Source: Crossiella cryophila (GTDB lineage Bacteria > Actinomycetota > Actinomycetes > Mycobacteriales > Pseudonocardiaceae). From it: a stretch of DNA of 64,000 bases. Of this stretch, positions 1-7,421 are shown piece by piece. Where the stretch lies: the NCBI RefSeq assembly GCF_014204915.1, contig NZ_JACHMH010000001.1:6287501-6351500 (forward strand), written 5' to 3'. Each line of letters begins with the position of its first letter. Position 1 is the first letter of the stretch. The translations under genes and the position numbers were made by a program. The notes beneath the pieces are model-generated. The model ran no database searches, was not told where the DNA came from, and was given only the letters and a program-made list of their open reading frames with translations.

Positions 1-2
1 GG

Positions 3-485
3 CTGCTGCCCAGGCTGGTGGCCGGGCAGATCGGCTGGGCGCACGCGCTGGTCTTCGGCGAGATCGGGCGGCGCACGGTGGCCGGGCAGCGACCGGCGAC
101 CATCGCCGCCGCGGTGCTCCGGCTGCTGGACGGGGTGCAGGACGTGCTCGGGGACCGGGTGCTGGGTTATGCCGTACGAGAGGACAGAGTGGTGTTCCGG
201 ATCAGTATCCGCGGGAAGTTCGAGCCGTTGTCGGAGGCGCAGCGCGCGGCGCTGGCCGCGGCCAGCGGGATCGGGTTCACCGAGGCGGGATCGTTCAGCC
301 ACGACGCGGGCGCGACCGTGTTCACCTTCCGCTGCCAGCTGCCTGCCGAACCGGACGACGATGACGAGGTCGCCGAGCTGAAGGCCCTGGATGTGCTTGC
401 CGCGCACGGGCTTCCGGTGCGCGATGGGTACAAGGTGGCGGTCACCGACATGCGCGATATCAAGATCAACCGCAAGGGCCGTTGA
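3..485 (+). CDS. DUF6204 family protein (5' end outside or uncertain)
   Basis: The frame is open from the window edge, so the gene may be 5'-truncated. The last ~98 residues match what I know of DUF6204: an opening FRISIRGKF strand, a TEAGSFSH...VFTFRC segment, an acidic DDDDEV stretch, and the closing VTDMRDIKIN signature. DUF6204 has no known function. A GTG at 192, 6-7 nt after a GAGAGGA Shine-Dalgarno-like run, would give a protein beginning V(M)FRISIRGKF, the usual family start. The ~60 upstream codons look like real helical protein, perhaps the tail of another gene such as a TetR C-terminal domain, read in the same frame. So either there is an in-frame fusion or the true start is 192. 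Convergent with the TetR gene that follows. Confidence 0.6.
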   Translation: MLPRLVAGQIGWAHALVFGEIGRRTVAGQRPATIAAAVLRLLDGVQDVLGDRVLGYAVREDRVVFRISIRGKFEPLSEAQRAALAAASGIGFTEAGSFSHDAGATVFTFRCQLPAEPDDDDEVAELKALDVLAAHGLPVRDGYKVAVTDMRDIKINRKGR

Positions 486-488
486 GGG

Positions 489-1022
489 TCAGCTGGCGCG
501 CAGTCCGTCCACGGCCAGGGTGAGCAGCCGGTCGGCCAGGCCGGGTTCGTCCGGGTGTTCGTCGGCGACCAGGCCGATCGCGGTGGCCAGCCGCATCAGG
601 TCGCGGACCTGGGCGTCCGGGCGGGCCGAGCCTGACTGCTGGGCGCGGGTCAGCAGGTCGGCGCCCGCCTGTTCCACCGGGGCTTTGAGGTCGGCCAGGA
701 TCGCCTGGGACTCCCCCGTGGCCTGGGCGATGGCCAGGCAGGCGCGGTGCCGGGCGAGCACCGCGCGCAGCCAGGTGGCCAGGTCGGCGAACGGGTCCGC
801 GGTGCGCAGGTCGGCGGCCAGGGTGAGCAGGGCCTGGGCTTCGCCGTGGAAGACCGCGTCGACCAGGTCGCCCCTGGCCGGGAAGTGCCGGTACAGGGTG
901 CCGATGCCGACCCCGGCCCTGCGGGCGATCTCCTCCAGCGAGGCGGTTGTCCCGGCGGCCAGGAACGCCGTCCTGGCCTCGGCGACCAGCCGGTCGCGGT
1001 TGCGCTGGGCGTCCGCCCGCAT
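489..1022 (-). CDS. TetR/AcrR family transcriptional regulator
   Basis: This 177-residue protein has an N-terminal TetR helix-turn-helix; the recognition part is near residues 28-48 (SLEEIARRAGVGIGTLYRHF). The C-terminal helical ligand-binding domain resembles the small TetR regulators that carry a conserved HRACLA-like helix. The ATG at 1022 is chosen because GGGGAGG lies 5 nt upstream; an ATG at 1049 lies inside the operator. It diverges from the SnoaL-like gene at 1070, and a perfect 8+4+8 palindrome sits between them. It is therefore likely an autorepressor that also controls the SnoaL-like gene. The ligand is unknown. Confidence 0.9.
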   Translation of the reverse strand: MRADAQRNRDRLVAEARTAFLAAGTTASLEEIARRAGVGIGTLYRHFPARGDLVDAVFHGEAQALLTLAADLRTADPFADLATWLRAVLARHRACLAIAQATGESQAILADLKAPVEQAGADLLTRAQQSGSARPDAQVRDLMRLATAIGLVADEHPDEPGLADRLLTLAVDGLRAS

Positions 1023-1048
1023 CCAGTCCTCCCCTGGTTCCCGATCCA

Positions 1049-1068
1049 ACCGGAGGGTAGCCTCCGGT
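1049..1068. promoter_or_regulatory. Palindromic TetR operator candidate
   Basis: ACCGGAGG-GTAG-CCTCCGGT is a perfect inverted repeat with 8-nt arms and a 4-nt spacer. It sits between the divergent TetR (start 1022) and SnoaL-like (start 1070) genes and directly abuts the latter start codon. Position and symmetry fit an autoregulated TetR operator; binding itself is inference. Confidence 0.6.
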
Positions 1069-1069
1069 C

Positions 1070-1525
1070 ATGGGTATTTCCAGTGCGCAGGCGATCGAGC
1101 ACCTGATGCTGCGCTATGCCGAACACGTGGACGCCGGTGAGTTCGACCAGGTCGGCGAGCTGTTCGCGGAGGGGTCCTTCCGGGATGGCAGCGAGGCGAG
1201 CGGGGCGGCGGCGGTCGCGGCGAAGTTCCGGGAGATGCTGGTGGTCTACCCGGACGGCACGCCGCGGACCAAGCACGTCACCACCAACATCCTCATCGAG
1301 GTGGACGAGGACGCTGGCACCGCGACCGCCCGCGCCTACTTCACCGTGTTGCAGGCGGTGCCGGAGCTTCCGTTGCAGATCATCGCGGCCGGGCGGTACC
1401 GGGACACCTTCCGGCGGCGGGAGGGCCGGTGGCGGTTCGCCGCCCGGCACGCCCAGGCCGAGCTGCTCGGCGAGCTGCGGTTCCACCTGAGTCCGCGGGT
1501 GCTCGCCGGGATCGCGGGGCGCTGA
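1070..1525 (+). CDS. SnoaL-like / NTF2-fold protein
   Basis: This 151-residue protein has the layout of SnoaL_4/NTF2-like polyketide-cyclase or dehydratase-related proteins. It has an N-terminal helix (IEHLMLRYAEHVDAGEFDQV), an F-A-E-G-S-F strand, TKHVTTNILIEVDED and a C-terminal GRYRDTFRRREGRWRF hairpin. Family members include ring-fold enzymes and many uncharacterised proteins, so the substrate cannot be named. It is divergent from, and probably repressed by, the adjacent TetR regulator through the palindrome that ends 2 nt before its ATG. Confidence 0.85.
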   Translation: MGISSAQAIEHLMLRYAEHVDAGEFDQVGELFAEGSFRDGSEASGAAAVAAKFREMLVVYPDGTPRTKHVTTNILIEVDEDAGTATARAYFTVLQAVPELPLQIIAAGRYRDTFRRREGRWRFAARHAQAELLGELRFHLSPRVLAGIAGR

Positions 1526-1530
1526 GCGGG

Positions 1531-2343
1531 TCAGGTGGTGCGGTGGTTGCGCACGGCCTGCTCGAAGCCGGCCAGCCGCGGCGCGAGCAGGGCGTCCACG
1601 TCGAGTGGGTCGATCGCGTTGCGCCGCTGGACCTCCTGCCGGGCGGCGGTGCTGGTGTTGATCTCGTGCGTGCCTGATTCCAGCGCGGCGATGATCTCGC
1701 CGACCACCTCCTCCAGGGGGCGCAGGCCCATGCCGTACTCCTCCCCCGCCTCGGTGCTGGTCATCATGTCGGTGTCGGTGGCGCCCGGGTAGGAGGTGGC
1801 CACGTGCAGGCCGGTGCCGTGCAGTTCGCGGCGCAGGGATTCGCCGAACCGGGCCAGGCCGGCCTTGGTCGCGGCGTAGACGCTGTAGCTGGGCAGGCCG
1901 AGCAGGGCCATGCCGCTGGCGATGTTGAGGATCAGGCCGCCGTTGATGGGTGCGGCCGCGCGCAGGGCGGGCAGCAGGGCGCGGGTGAGCAGGATGGGCG
2001 CGGTCAGGTTGAGGTCGATCATCGCGTGCACATCGCGGATCTCGTGCTCCTCCAGGCGTCCGGCCCGCACATTGCCGGCGTTGTTGACCAGCAGGTCGAC
2101 CCGGCCCAGCCCTTCGCCTGCCGTGGCGACCTCCTCGATCGCGCCCTCGGCGGTGAGGTCCGCGGCCAGCACGTGCGCCTTGCCACCGGCCGCGGTGACC
2201 AGTTCCGCGGTGTCCCGCAACAGGTTCTCCCGGCGGCCGACCAGCAGCAGCTCGCCGCCGCGACGGCCCAGTTCCACCGCGAGGGCCCGGCCGATCCCGC
2301 TGCCGGCTCCGGTGACCACGCCCGCTCGATCGTGCAGATCCAT
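1531..2343 (-). CDS. Short-chain dehydrogenase/reductase (SDR)
   Basis: This 270-residue classical SDR has the Rossmann TGAGSGIG motif at residues 11-18, NNAG at 87-90, Ser143 and the catalytic Y156-x3-K160 pair. It should be an NAD(P)(H)-dependent oxidoreductase. The long ~40-residue tail after the cofactor core resembles the DltE/YdfG-like cytosolic SDR groups. It is divergent from the HxlR regulator at 2422 (78-nt intergenic region), which probably controls it. The substrate is unknown. Confidence 0.9.
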   Translation of the reverse strand: MDLHDRAGVVTGAGSGIGRALAVELGRRGGELLLVGRRENLLRDTAELVTAAGGKAHVLAADLTAEGAIEEVATAGEGLGRVDLLVNNAGNVRAGRLEEHEIRDVHAMIDLNLTAPILLTRALLPALRAAAPINGGLILNIASGMALLGLPSYSVYAATKAGLARFGESLRRELHGTGLHVATSYPGATDTDMMTSTEAGEEYGMGLRPLEEVVGEIIAALESGTHEINTSTAARQEVQRRNAIDPLDVDALLAPRLAGFEQAVRNHRTT

Positions 2344-2421
2344 GACACTCCCTCTGGATAGGTATCACCAACCTAGCGCACTAAATAGGAGTGGCCAACC
2401 CAGTGGGGTACCCTCGGCGCC

Positions 2422-2874
2422 ATGACGCAGGCGATCAGCAGGCAGGCGCGGTGCGCGGTGGCCCGCGGCGTTGACCTGCTCGGTGAGAAATGGGTGCTGA
2501 TGATCACGCGGGAGGCGTTCTGGGGTCGCACCCGGTTCTCCGACTTCCGCAAGAACCTCGGCGTGGCGCCGGATGTGCTGGCCAACCGGCTGGCCGCGCT
2601 GGTGCACGAGGGTGTGCTGGAGCGGCGCACCTACCAGGTGACCGGGGCCAGGGCGCGCGAGGAGTACGTGCTCACCCCCGCCGGACTGGACCTGGTGTTC
2701 GTGCTGGCCGGGCTGGCTCGCTGGGGCCAGGAGCACCGGCCGGTGGACGCCGGGACCGCACCGGTCTACACCGACGCGGAGACCGGCGAAGCGGTCGAGT
2801 TGTGCTTTGTCACCAAGGACGGCCGCCGGGTCGAGCCGGGTCAGCTCGCGGTGCGCACGGGCGAACCCGCCTAG
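2422..2874 (+). CDS. HxlR family winged-helix transcriptional regulator
   Basis: This 150-residue protein carries the HxlR signature: an N-terminal Cys (RQARCAVARGVDLLGEKW), then RFSDFRKNLGVAPDVLANRL and LVHEGVLERR with the winged hairpin. HxlR proteins often sense redox or electrophiles through the N-terminal cysteine; that role here is inference. It is divergent from the SDR at 2343 and upstream of another SDR (2943), which makes it the likely regulator of one or both. Confidence 0.9.
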   Translation: MTQAISRQARCAVARGVDLLGEKWVLMITREAFWGRTRFSDFRKNLGVAPDVLANRLAALVHEGVLERRTYQVTGARAREEYVLTPAGLDLVFVLAGLARWGQEHRPVDAGTAPVYTDAETGEAVELCFVTKDGRRVEPGQLAVRTGEPA

Positions 2875-2942
2875 GGTTCCCCTGGCCTGGGTACCCAGCG
2901 CAGGGGCACGCGCGGCGCCTGGCGCGCTGTCAGCGTGGGGGC

Positions 2943-3692
2943 ATGAGCGAAAAGACGATCACCGCGGGACCGCTGAGCGGGCGGGTGGCGCTGGTGACTG
3001 GTGGGTCCAGAGGTGTTGGCGCGGCGGCGGTTCGCCGGCTGGCCGCGGATGGCGCGCGGGTGGCGTTCAGTTACCTCAACGCCGCGGACAGGGCGCGGGA
3101 GGTCGCCGAGTCGGTGCCGGGTTCGGTGGCCTTCCGGGCGGATGTGGGCGAGGACGCCGAGATGGTCCGGCTGGTCGAGGACACGGTGCGCCACTTCGGC
3201 AGGCTGGACATCCTGGTGCACAACGCGGCGCTGTTCCACGGCGGCCCGCTCACCGATCCCGGGCGGGACGAGGCGTTGCTGGCCCGGCAGTTCCGCACCA
3301 ACCTGCACGGGGTGGTGGCCGGGACCAGGGCCGCGGCCGCGCATCTCGGCGAGGGCGGGCGGATCATCCTGATCAGCACCGCGGGTTCGGACCGCAGCAA
3401 CGGCCTGCTCATCGGGGACTACGCCGCGACCAAGGCGGCCCTGGAAGCCTACGGGCGGGCCTGGACGCACGAGTTCGGACCGCGTGGCATCACGGTGAAC
3501 AGCATCCGGCCGGGGGCGGTCGACACCGACATGCTCGATCGGGCCGGCGCCGCGGCCGCGGTGCCCAGCATTCCGCTGCGCCGCATCGGCACCCCCGAGG
3601 AGATCGCCGACGCGATCGCCTACCTGGCCGGTCCCAGCGCCGGCTACATCACCGGGGCCGTGCTGCGCATCGACGGCGGCCTGTACGCCTGA
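2943..3692 (+). CDS. Short-chain dehydrogenase/reductase (FabG-like)
   Basis: This 249-residue SDR has TGGSRGVG at 19-26, HNAA at 93-96 in place of the usual NNAG, Ser145 and Y160-x3-K164. The C-terminus (IGTPEEIADAIAYLAGPSA...TGAVLRIDGGLYA) is typical of FabG-like reductases. The ATG at 2943 follows a GGGG run. It lies 68 nt downstream of the HxlR gene on the same strand and may be co-transcribed with it. Substrate unknown. Confidence 0.9.
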   Translation: MSEKTITAGPLSGRVALVTGGSRGVGAAAVRRLAADGARVAFSYLNAADRAREVAESVPGSVAFRADVGEDAEMVRLVEDTVRHFGRLDILVHNAALFHGGPLTDPGRDEALLARQFRTNLHGVVAGTRAAAAHLGEGGRIILISTAGSDRSNGLLIGDYAATKAALEAYGRAWTHEFGPRGITVNSIRPGAVDTDMLDRAGAAAAVPSIPLRRIGTPEEIADAIAYLAGPSAGYITGAVLRIDGGLYA

Positions 3693-3771
3693 GAAGTGGT
3701 TGGGCACGAATCGGACACAACCCCGAATTCCCGTTGGCCGGACTGGATACGCTTCGGCCAGGTAAGCGTCA

Positions 3772-4713
3772 GTGGGGGTGGGGGTTTTGGGAATCGTGCT
3801 GGGTAGCAGGCTGCCCGTGATCGCTGTGGTGGCCGGGGTGCTGGTGGTCGTGGCCGGGTGTGGCGCCGGGGAGGGCGGGGGCGGGACCACGCCGCCGAGC
3901 ACCTCGGCCACCGTGGCCGCGATGTCGGTGCCGGAGTACCAGGCGGTGCTGACCGGGGTGGAGCAGGCGGTGCGGCCGCTGATCGACCGGATCAACTCCG
4001 CCGGATCGGTCGAGGATCTCGCCGTGGTCCGGGAGGAACTGGCCAAGCTGCTGGAGGCCAAGCGCGCGGAGATCGACAAGGTGGTGCCGCCTGCCGCGGC
4101 CAAGCAGGCGCACACCCGCCTCGCCGCGTTCGTCGCGGGGTCGGCGTCGTTGCGGGTCGCGCCCAAGCTGGACACCGAGGCCAACGAGTGCGGGATCGCG
4201 CCGGGGCCGGAGGTCCACGTGCCCCAGGCCAAGCGGTACGTGCGGACCGCGCTGTACACCGCGCTGACCGGGGTGGCCGAGGAGCTGGACAAGCAGAACC
4301 TCAAGCTGGGCAACCTGATCCCGGCCGAGCCGGAGACCCCGGCCGAGCAGAGCAGGCAGGCCAAGAACGGCGAGGTGGTGCACCGCAGCGGGCCCAAGGG
4401 CCGGGCCCGGCTGGAGATCAGCAACGACGGCGACGGGGATGTCGCGGTGTCCGCGGTGGTGGGCAAGCCGGACAACCCGAGGGCCACGATCTACGTGCGG
4501 GCCAAGTCCAAGGCCACGCTGAGCAGCCTGGCCGGGACCTACGAGGTGTACTTCAAGACCGGCACCGATTGGGACGGCAAGCGGCGCGGGTTCACCAGGG
4601 ACTGCGCGTACCAGAAGTTCGACCAGTCCTTCAGCGGCAACGCGCACTGGCAGATCACCCTGACCCCGGTGATCGGCGGCAACGCCTCCACAACCAAGAT
4701 CCCCGCCTTCTGA
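3772..4713 (+). CDS. Putative lipoprotein of unknown function
   Basis: This 313-residue protein has a lipoprotein signal peptide: a hydrophobic segment at residues 14-28 ends in the lipobox VAGC, with Cys30 as the lipidation site, followed by a Gly/Thr/Ser linker. The mature part has a helical region (EYQAVLTGVEQAVRPLIDRI, then a Lys/Glu-rich helix) and a C-terminal beta-rich part. No known domain is recognised. Starts at GTG 3772, GTG 3778, TTG 3787 or GTG 3796 are all possible. It is expected to be anchored to the outer face of the cell membrane. A long hairpin lies directly after the stop codon. Confidence 0.8.
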   Translation: MGVGVLGIVLGSRLPVIAVVAGVLVVVAGCGAGEGGGGTTPPSTSATVAAMSVPEYQAVLTGVEQAVRPLIDRINSAGSVEDLAVVREELAKLLEAKRAEIDKVVPPAAAKQAHTRLAAFVAGSASLRVAPKLDTEANECGIAPGPEVHVPQAKRYVRTALYTALTGVAEELDKQNLKLGNLIPAEPETPAEQSRQAKNGEVVHRSGPKGRARLEISNDGDGDVAVSAVVGKPDNPRATIYVRAKSKATLSSLAGTYEVYFKTGTDWDGKRRGFTRDCAYQKFDQSFSGNAHWQITLTPVIGGNASTTKIPAF

Positions 4714-4823
4714 CCGGTGTGTTGGCCGTTCTCGTACGGTGTGTTGGCCGAACTGGACGGTGTGTTGGCCGAGGGGTGTACCAGTTCGGCCAAGACTGTG
4801 TACGAGAACGGCCAACACGCCGG
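4714..4823. repeat. Compound hairpin built from three GTGTTGGCC units
   Basis: Between two convergent genes the unit CGGTGTGTTGGCCG occurs three times in direct order, at 4715-4728, 4737-4750 and 4758-4771. The same block forms a long hairpin. Outer arms of 24 nt (4714-4737 and 4800-4823) match with one G-T wobble, and inner arms of 13 nt (4744-4756 and 4781-4793) match perfectly. It could act as a bidirectional terminator, since it starts right after the TGA at 4711-4713. The ordered repeats suggest a dispersed intergenic repeat family instead of a simple terminator. Confidence 0.75.
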
Positions 4824-4840
4824 CGGGGGGTGGACCGGAT

Positions 4841-5797
4841 CTAGGTGGGGAGTTCGGCGGCGATCTCCAGGAGCCAGTGCGCGATCTCGGCGGTGTCGTC
4901 GAAAGTGGCGTGCGCCGGGCCGTCCGGGGACCAGTTCCCGTCGGGGCCCTGCAGGGACAACAGGTGGTCGGCGATGCCGGTGGCCAGTGCCGTGTGGCTC
5001 TGGTCGCCGGTGTGCCGGGCCAGGATCGCCGCGCCCCAGCCGACCTTGTGGCTGAACGGGGTGCGGATCAGGTTCTCTCCGCAGAGATGCGCGTACTCCG
5101 CGTAGCTCTGCGCCGCGACCAGGTGATTCGGGTGCTCGCTGACCTGGTGCAGCCGGATCAGGAAGGCCAGCGGGTAGCCGATCATGAAGTAGGGCTGGTC
5201 CGGGGCGCCGGTGGTCAGCACGTGCAGTGGTGACTCGTCGGACTCGCGCGGGCCGTTCTCGTCGGTGCGCAGGTAGAACTTGGCGAACGGATCCGGTTGC
5301 GCGGCGAGCAGGTGGAACAGCCACTCGGCCGCGGTCGCGGCGGTGTCCACATCGCCGAGGGTCAGTGCCAGGTAGCCCAGGTGGGCGGTGCTGATGGCGT
5401 CCGGGATGCCGGAGTCGTTGGCGCTGAACGCGCCTTCGGGTGTCCGGTACTTCAGCAGGTGCGCGTATGCCTGGTAGGCCACGCCCAGCCGCCCGAGCCG
5501 GGCCGCGCCCAGGGCCAGCCAGCCGTTGGGGTAGGACCAGAACTCGCCGAAGATCGGGTTCGCGCTCTTCACGCCTGGGCTGGTGACGAAGTCGCCGTCG
5601 CCGGTGCGGAAGCGCTCGACCGCGACCTCCAGCAGCCGGCGGGCCTGGCGCGGATATCCGGCCAGGCCCAGGGCGGACGGGGACTTGTAGTAGCAGGCGA
5701 GGTCGGCTTCGCCGTAGGAGCCATCGGGCCTGAGCTGGGCCAGCAGCCAGTCGACACCCCGGCGCGCGGCCTGCTCGTAGCGGTCAGCCGAACTCAT
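4841..5797 (-). CDS. Terpenoid-cyclase/prenyltransferase alpha-toroid-like protein
   Basis: This 318-residue soluble protein consists of alpha-helical repeats with recurring QxxDGSYG/GNWSPDG-type turns: LRPDGSYG near the N-terminus, TPEGAFS in the middle and LQGPDGNWSPDG near the C-terminus. Such turns are typical of squalene-cyclase/prenyltransferase alpha-toroid folds. No DxDD class II cyclase motif is visible, so cyclase activity is unproven; a single-barrel non-cyclase protein is equally possible. It sits upstream-adjacent, on the same strand, to an esterase gene whose stop is 5853, and near a P450. This hints at a small tailoring set, but that is inference. Confidence 0.65.
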   Translation of the reverse strand: MSSADRYEQAARRGVDWLLAQLRPDGSYGEADLACYYKSPSALGLAGYPRQARRLLEVAVERFRTGDGDFVTSPGVKSANPIFGEFWSYPNGWLALGAARLGRLGVAYQAYAHLLKYRTPEGAFSANDSGIPDAISTAHLGYLALTLGDVDTAATAAEWLFHLLAAQPDPFAKFYLRTDENGPRESDESPLHVLTTGAPDQPYFMIGYPLAFLIRLHQVSEHPNHLVAAQSYAEYAHLCGENLIRTPFSHKVGWGAAILARHTGDQSHTALATGIADHLLSLQGPDGNWSPDGPAHATFDDTAEIAHWLLEIAAELPT

Positions 5798-5852
5798 CAG
5801 ACACCCCTCACCCCGACGGTGCGGCCAGTGTTCCAGCAGTGCCGGGGTTCCG

Positions 5853-7325
5853 TCAGCGAATGGCGTCCCAGAGGGTTCGTTCGTCCGCCCGATCGTCCGT
5901 GGTGATCGCCGGGACGGTGTCGAAGAGCCTGCTGACCCGGTTGTCCGGCCGGTAGGCGGGCCAGCCGGGATCGCCGGTGGTGGCGAAGTCGACCCAGGCC
6001 CGGTGCACGCTGTCGGCCAGCGCCTGCGGGGGCTGCTCGCCCAGCAGGCGGCGCAGCCCCGGATCGGCCAGGGTGTCGAAGACGAAGCCCAGTTCGAGGG
6101 CGTGGCAGGAGCCGAGCGTGCCGTCGAAGGCCGGGGACCGCCAGGCGAACTCGTAGACGTGCGTGCGCGGATGGGTTTCGGCGATGCGCAGCAACGGGAT
6201 CCGGTAGAACCAGTCGGTCATGACGGCGGAGACCAGCTCCCCCGTGCTCGCTCCCGGCCGGTTGGCGCGGTAGCGGTCCAGGCTCTCCGCGGGCAGCCGG
6301 TAACCCGCCGCCATGCCGAGCAGGAGCGGTTCGGTTGCCAGGCCGAACAGGCCGGTGGGCACCAGGAACAGCCGGGCCTCCTCGGTGTTGCTGCCGATCA
6401 GGATGTCCACGTCCGCGCTCGCCCCGGCCGCGATGCACTCGAACGGCGGCGCCGGCAGCAGTTCGCCGTCCACGACCGGCTCGAACGGCATGAGCTGGCG
6501 GGTCACCTCACCCCAGAGCGCGGGATCGGGCTTGGCCTGGACCTCCATCCCCACCTGGTCCTGGGCCGCGACCAGCCTGGCCGGCTCGACCTCGGCGATG
6601 GCCTCGCGGGTGGGCGCCACACCGAGGATCTCGGCCAGCCGGGTGCCGATGAGCCCGGCGGTGGCGGGGCTGAGCACCAGGTGGGCGGCGCCGGATTCGG
6701 CGATGGCGCGGTGGAACAGCCCGCGGGCGGCTGGCATCGCCAGCAGCGTGCACACGCTCATCCCGCCCGCGGACTCACCGAAGATGGTGACGTTGGCCGG
6801 GTCCCCGCCGAAGCAGGCGATGTTGTCCCGCACCCAGGTCAGGGCCGCGATCTGGTCGAGCAGCCCCAGGTTGGGCGTGCCCTGGCCGAACCACAGGAAC
6901 CCGTCCGCGCCGAGCCGGTAGTTGATGGTCACCAGCACCACGCCGTCCCTGGCGAACGCGCTGCCGTCGTAGCAGGGCACCGAGCCGGAGCCGCTGGTGA
7001 ACGACCCGCCGTGGATGAAGACCATGACCGGGCGGCGCGCGTGGGTGTCGGCGGTCCAGACGTTGAGGTTGAGGTAGTCCTCGCCGGGGATCACCACCCG
7101 GGGCAGCAGGGCGAGCGCGGGGTCCTCCGCAGGGGACTGCGGGGCGGTCGGGCCGTACTGGGTGCCGTCCCGGGGCGTTGACCAGGGCTGCGGCGGGCGC
7201 GGCGGCTGGAACCGGTTCGGGCCGACCGGGGGCGCGGCGTAGGGGATGCCCTTGAACGCGAGGATGCCTGCCGCGGTGCGGGTGCCGCGGACATCGCCGT
7301 GCCGGGTGCTGACGAGGGTGTCCAT
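5853..7325 (-). CDS. Type-B carboxylesterase
   Basis: This 490-residue carboxylesterase/lipase of the alpha/beta-hydrolase type-B family has the oxyanion-hole HGGSF at 105-109 and the nucleophile elbow GESAG at 183-187 (Ser185). The family's FKGIPYAAPPVG signature lies at the N-terminus and a C-terminal CHALELGFVF region carries the probable catalytic His. Length is normal for the family. The ATG at 7325 is chosen because the family's VSTRHGDVRG start follows it; the open frame further upstream runs antisense to the P450. It is divergent from the P450 gene (97-nt gap), suggesting shared control. It hydrolyses esters; the substrate is unknown. Confidence 0.92.
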   Translation of the reverse strand: MDTLVSTRHGDVRGTRTAAGILAFKGIPYAAPPVGPNRFQPPRPPQPWSTPRDGTQYGPTAPQSPAEDPALALLPRVVIPGEDYLNLNVWTADTHARRPVMVFIHGGSFTSGSGSVPCYDGSAFARDGVVLVTINYRLGADGFLWFGQGTPNLGLLDQIAALTWVRDNIACFGGDPANVTIFGESAGGMSVCTLLAMPAARGLFHRAIAESGAAHLVLSPATAGLIGTRLAEILGVAPTREAIAEVEPARLVAAQDQVGMEVQAKPDPALWGEVTRQLMPFEPVVDGELLPAPPFECIAAGASADVDILIGSNTEEARLFLVPTGLFGLATEPLLLGMAAGYRLPAESLDRYRANRPGASTGELVSAVMTDWFYRIPLLRIAETHPRTHVYEFAWRSPAFDGTLGSCHALELGFVFDTLADPGLRRLLGEQPPQALADSVHRAWVDFATTGDPGWPAYRPDNRVSRLFDTVPAITTDDRADERTLWDAIR

Positions 7326-7421
7326 GATCAAAGGTTCTCGTGGGTGCCGCCGACCCGCCACCGGACCCGAGGAAGCGGCGCTGAAACCACGGTGAAACCG
7401 GCCGCGGACAACCTCGGCGGC

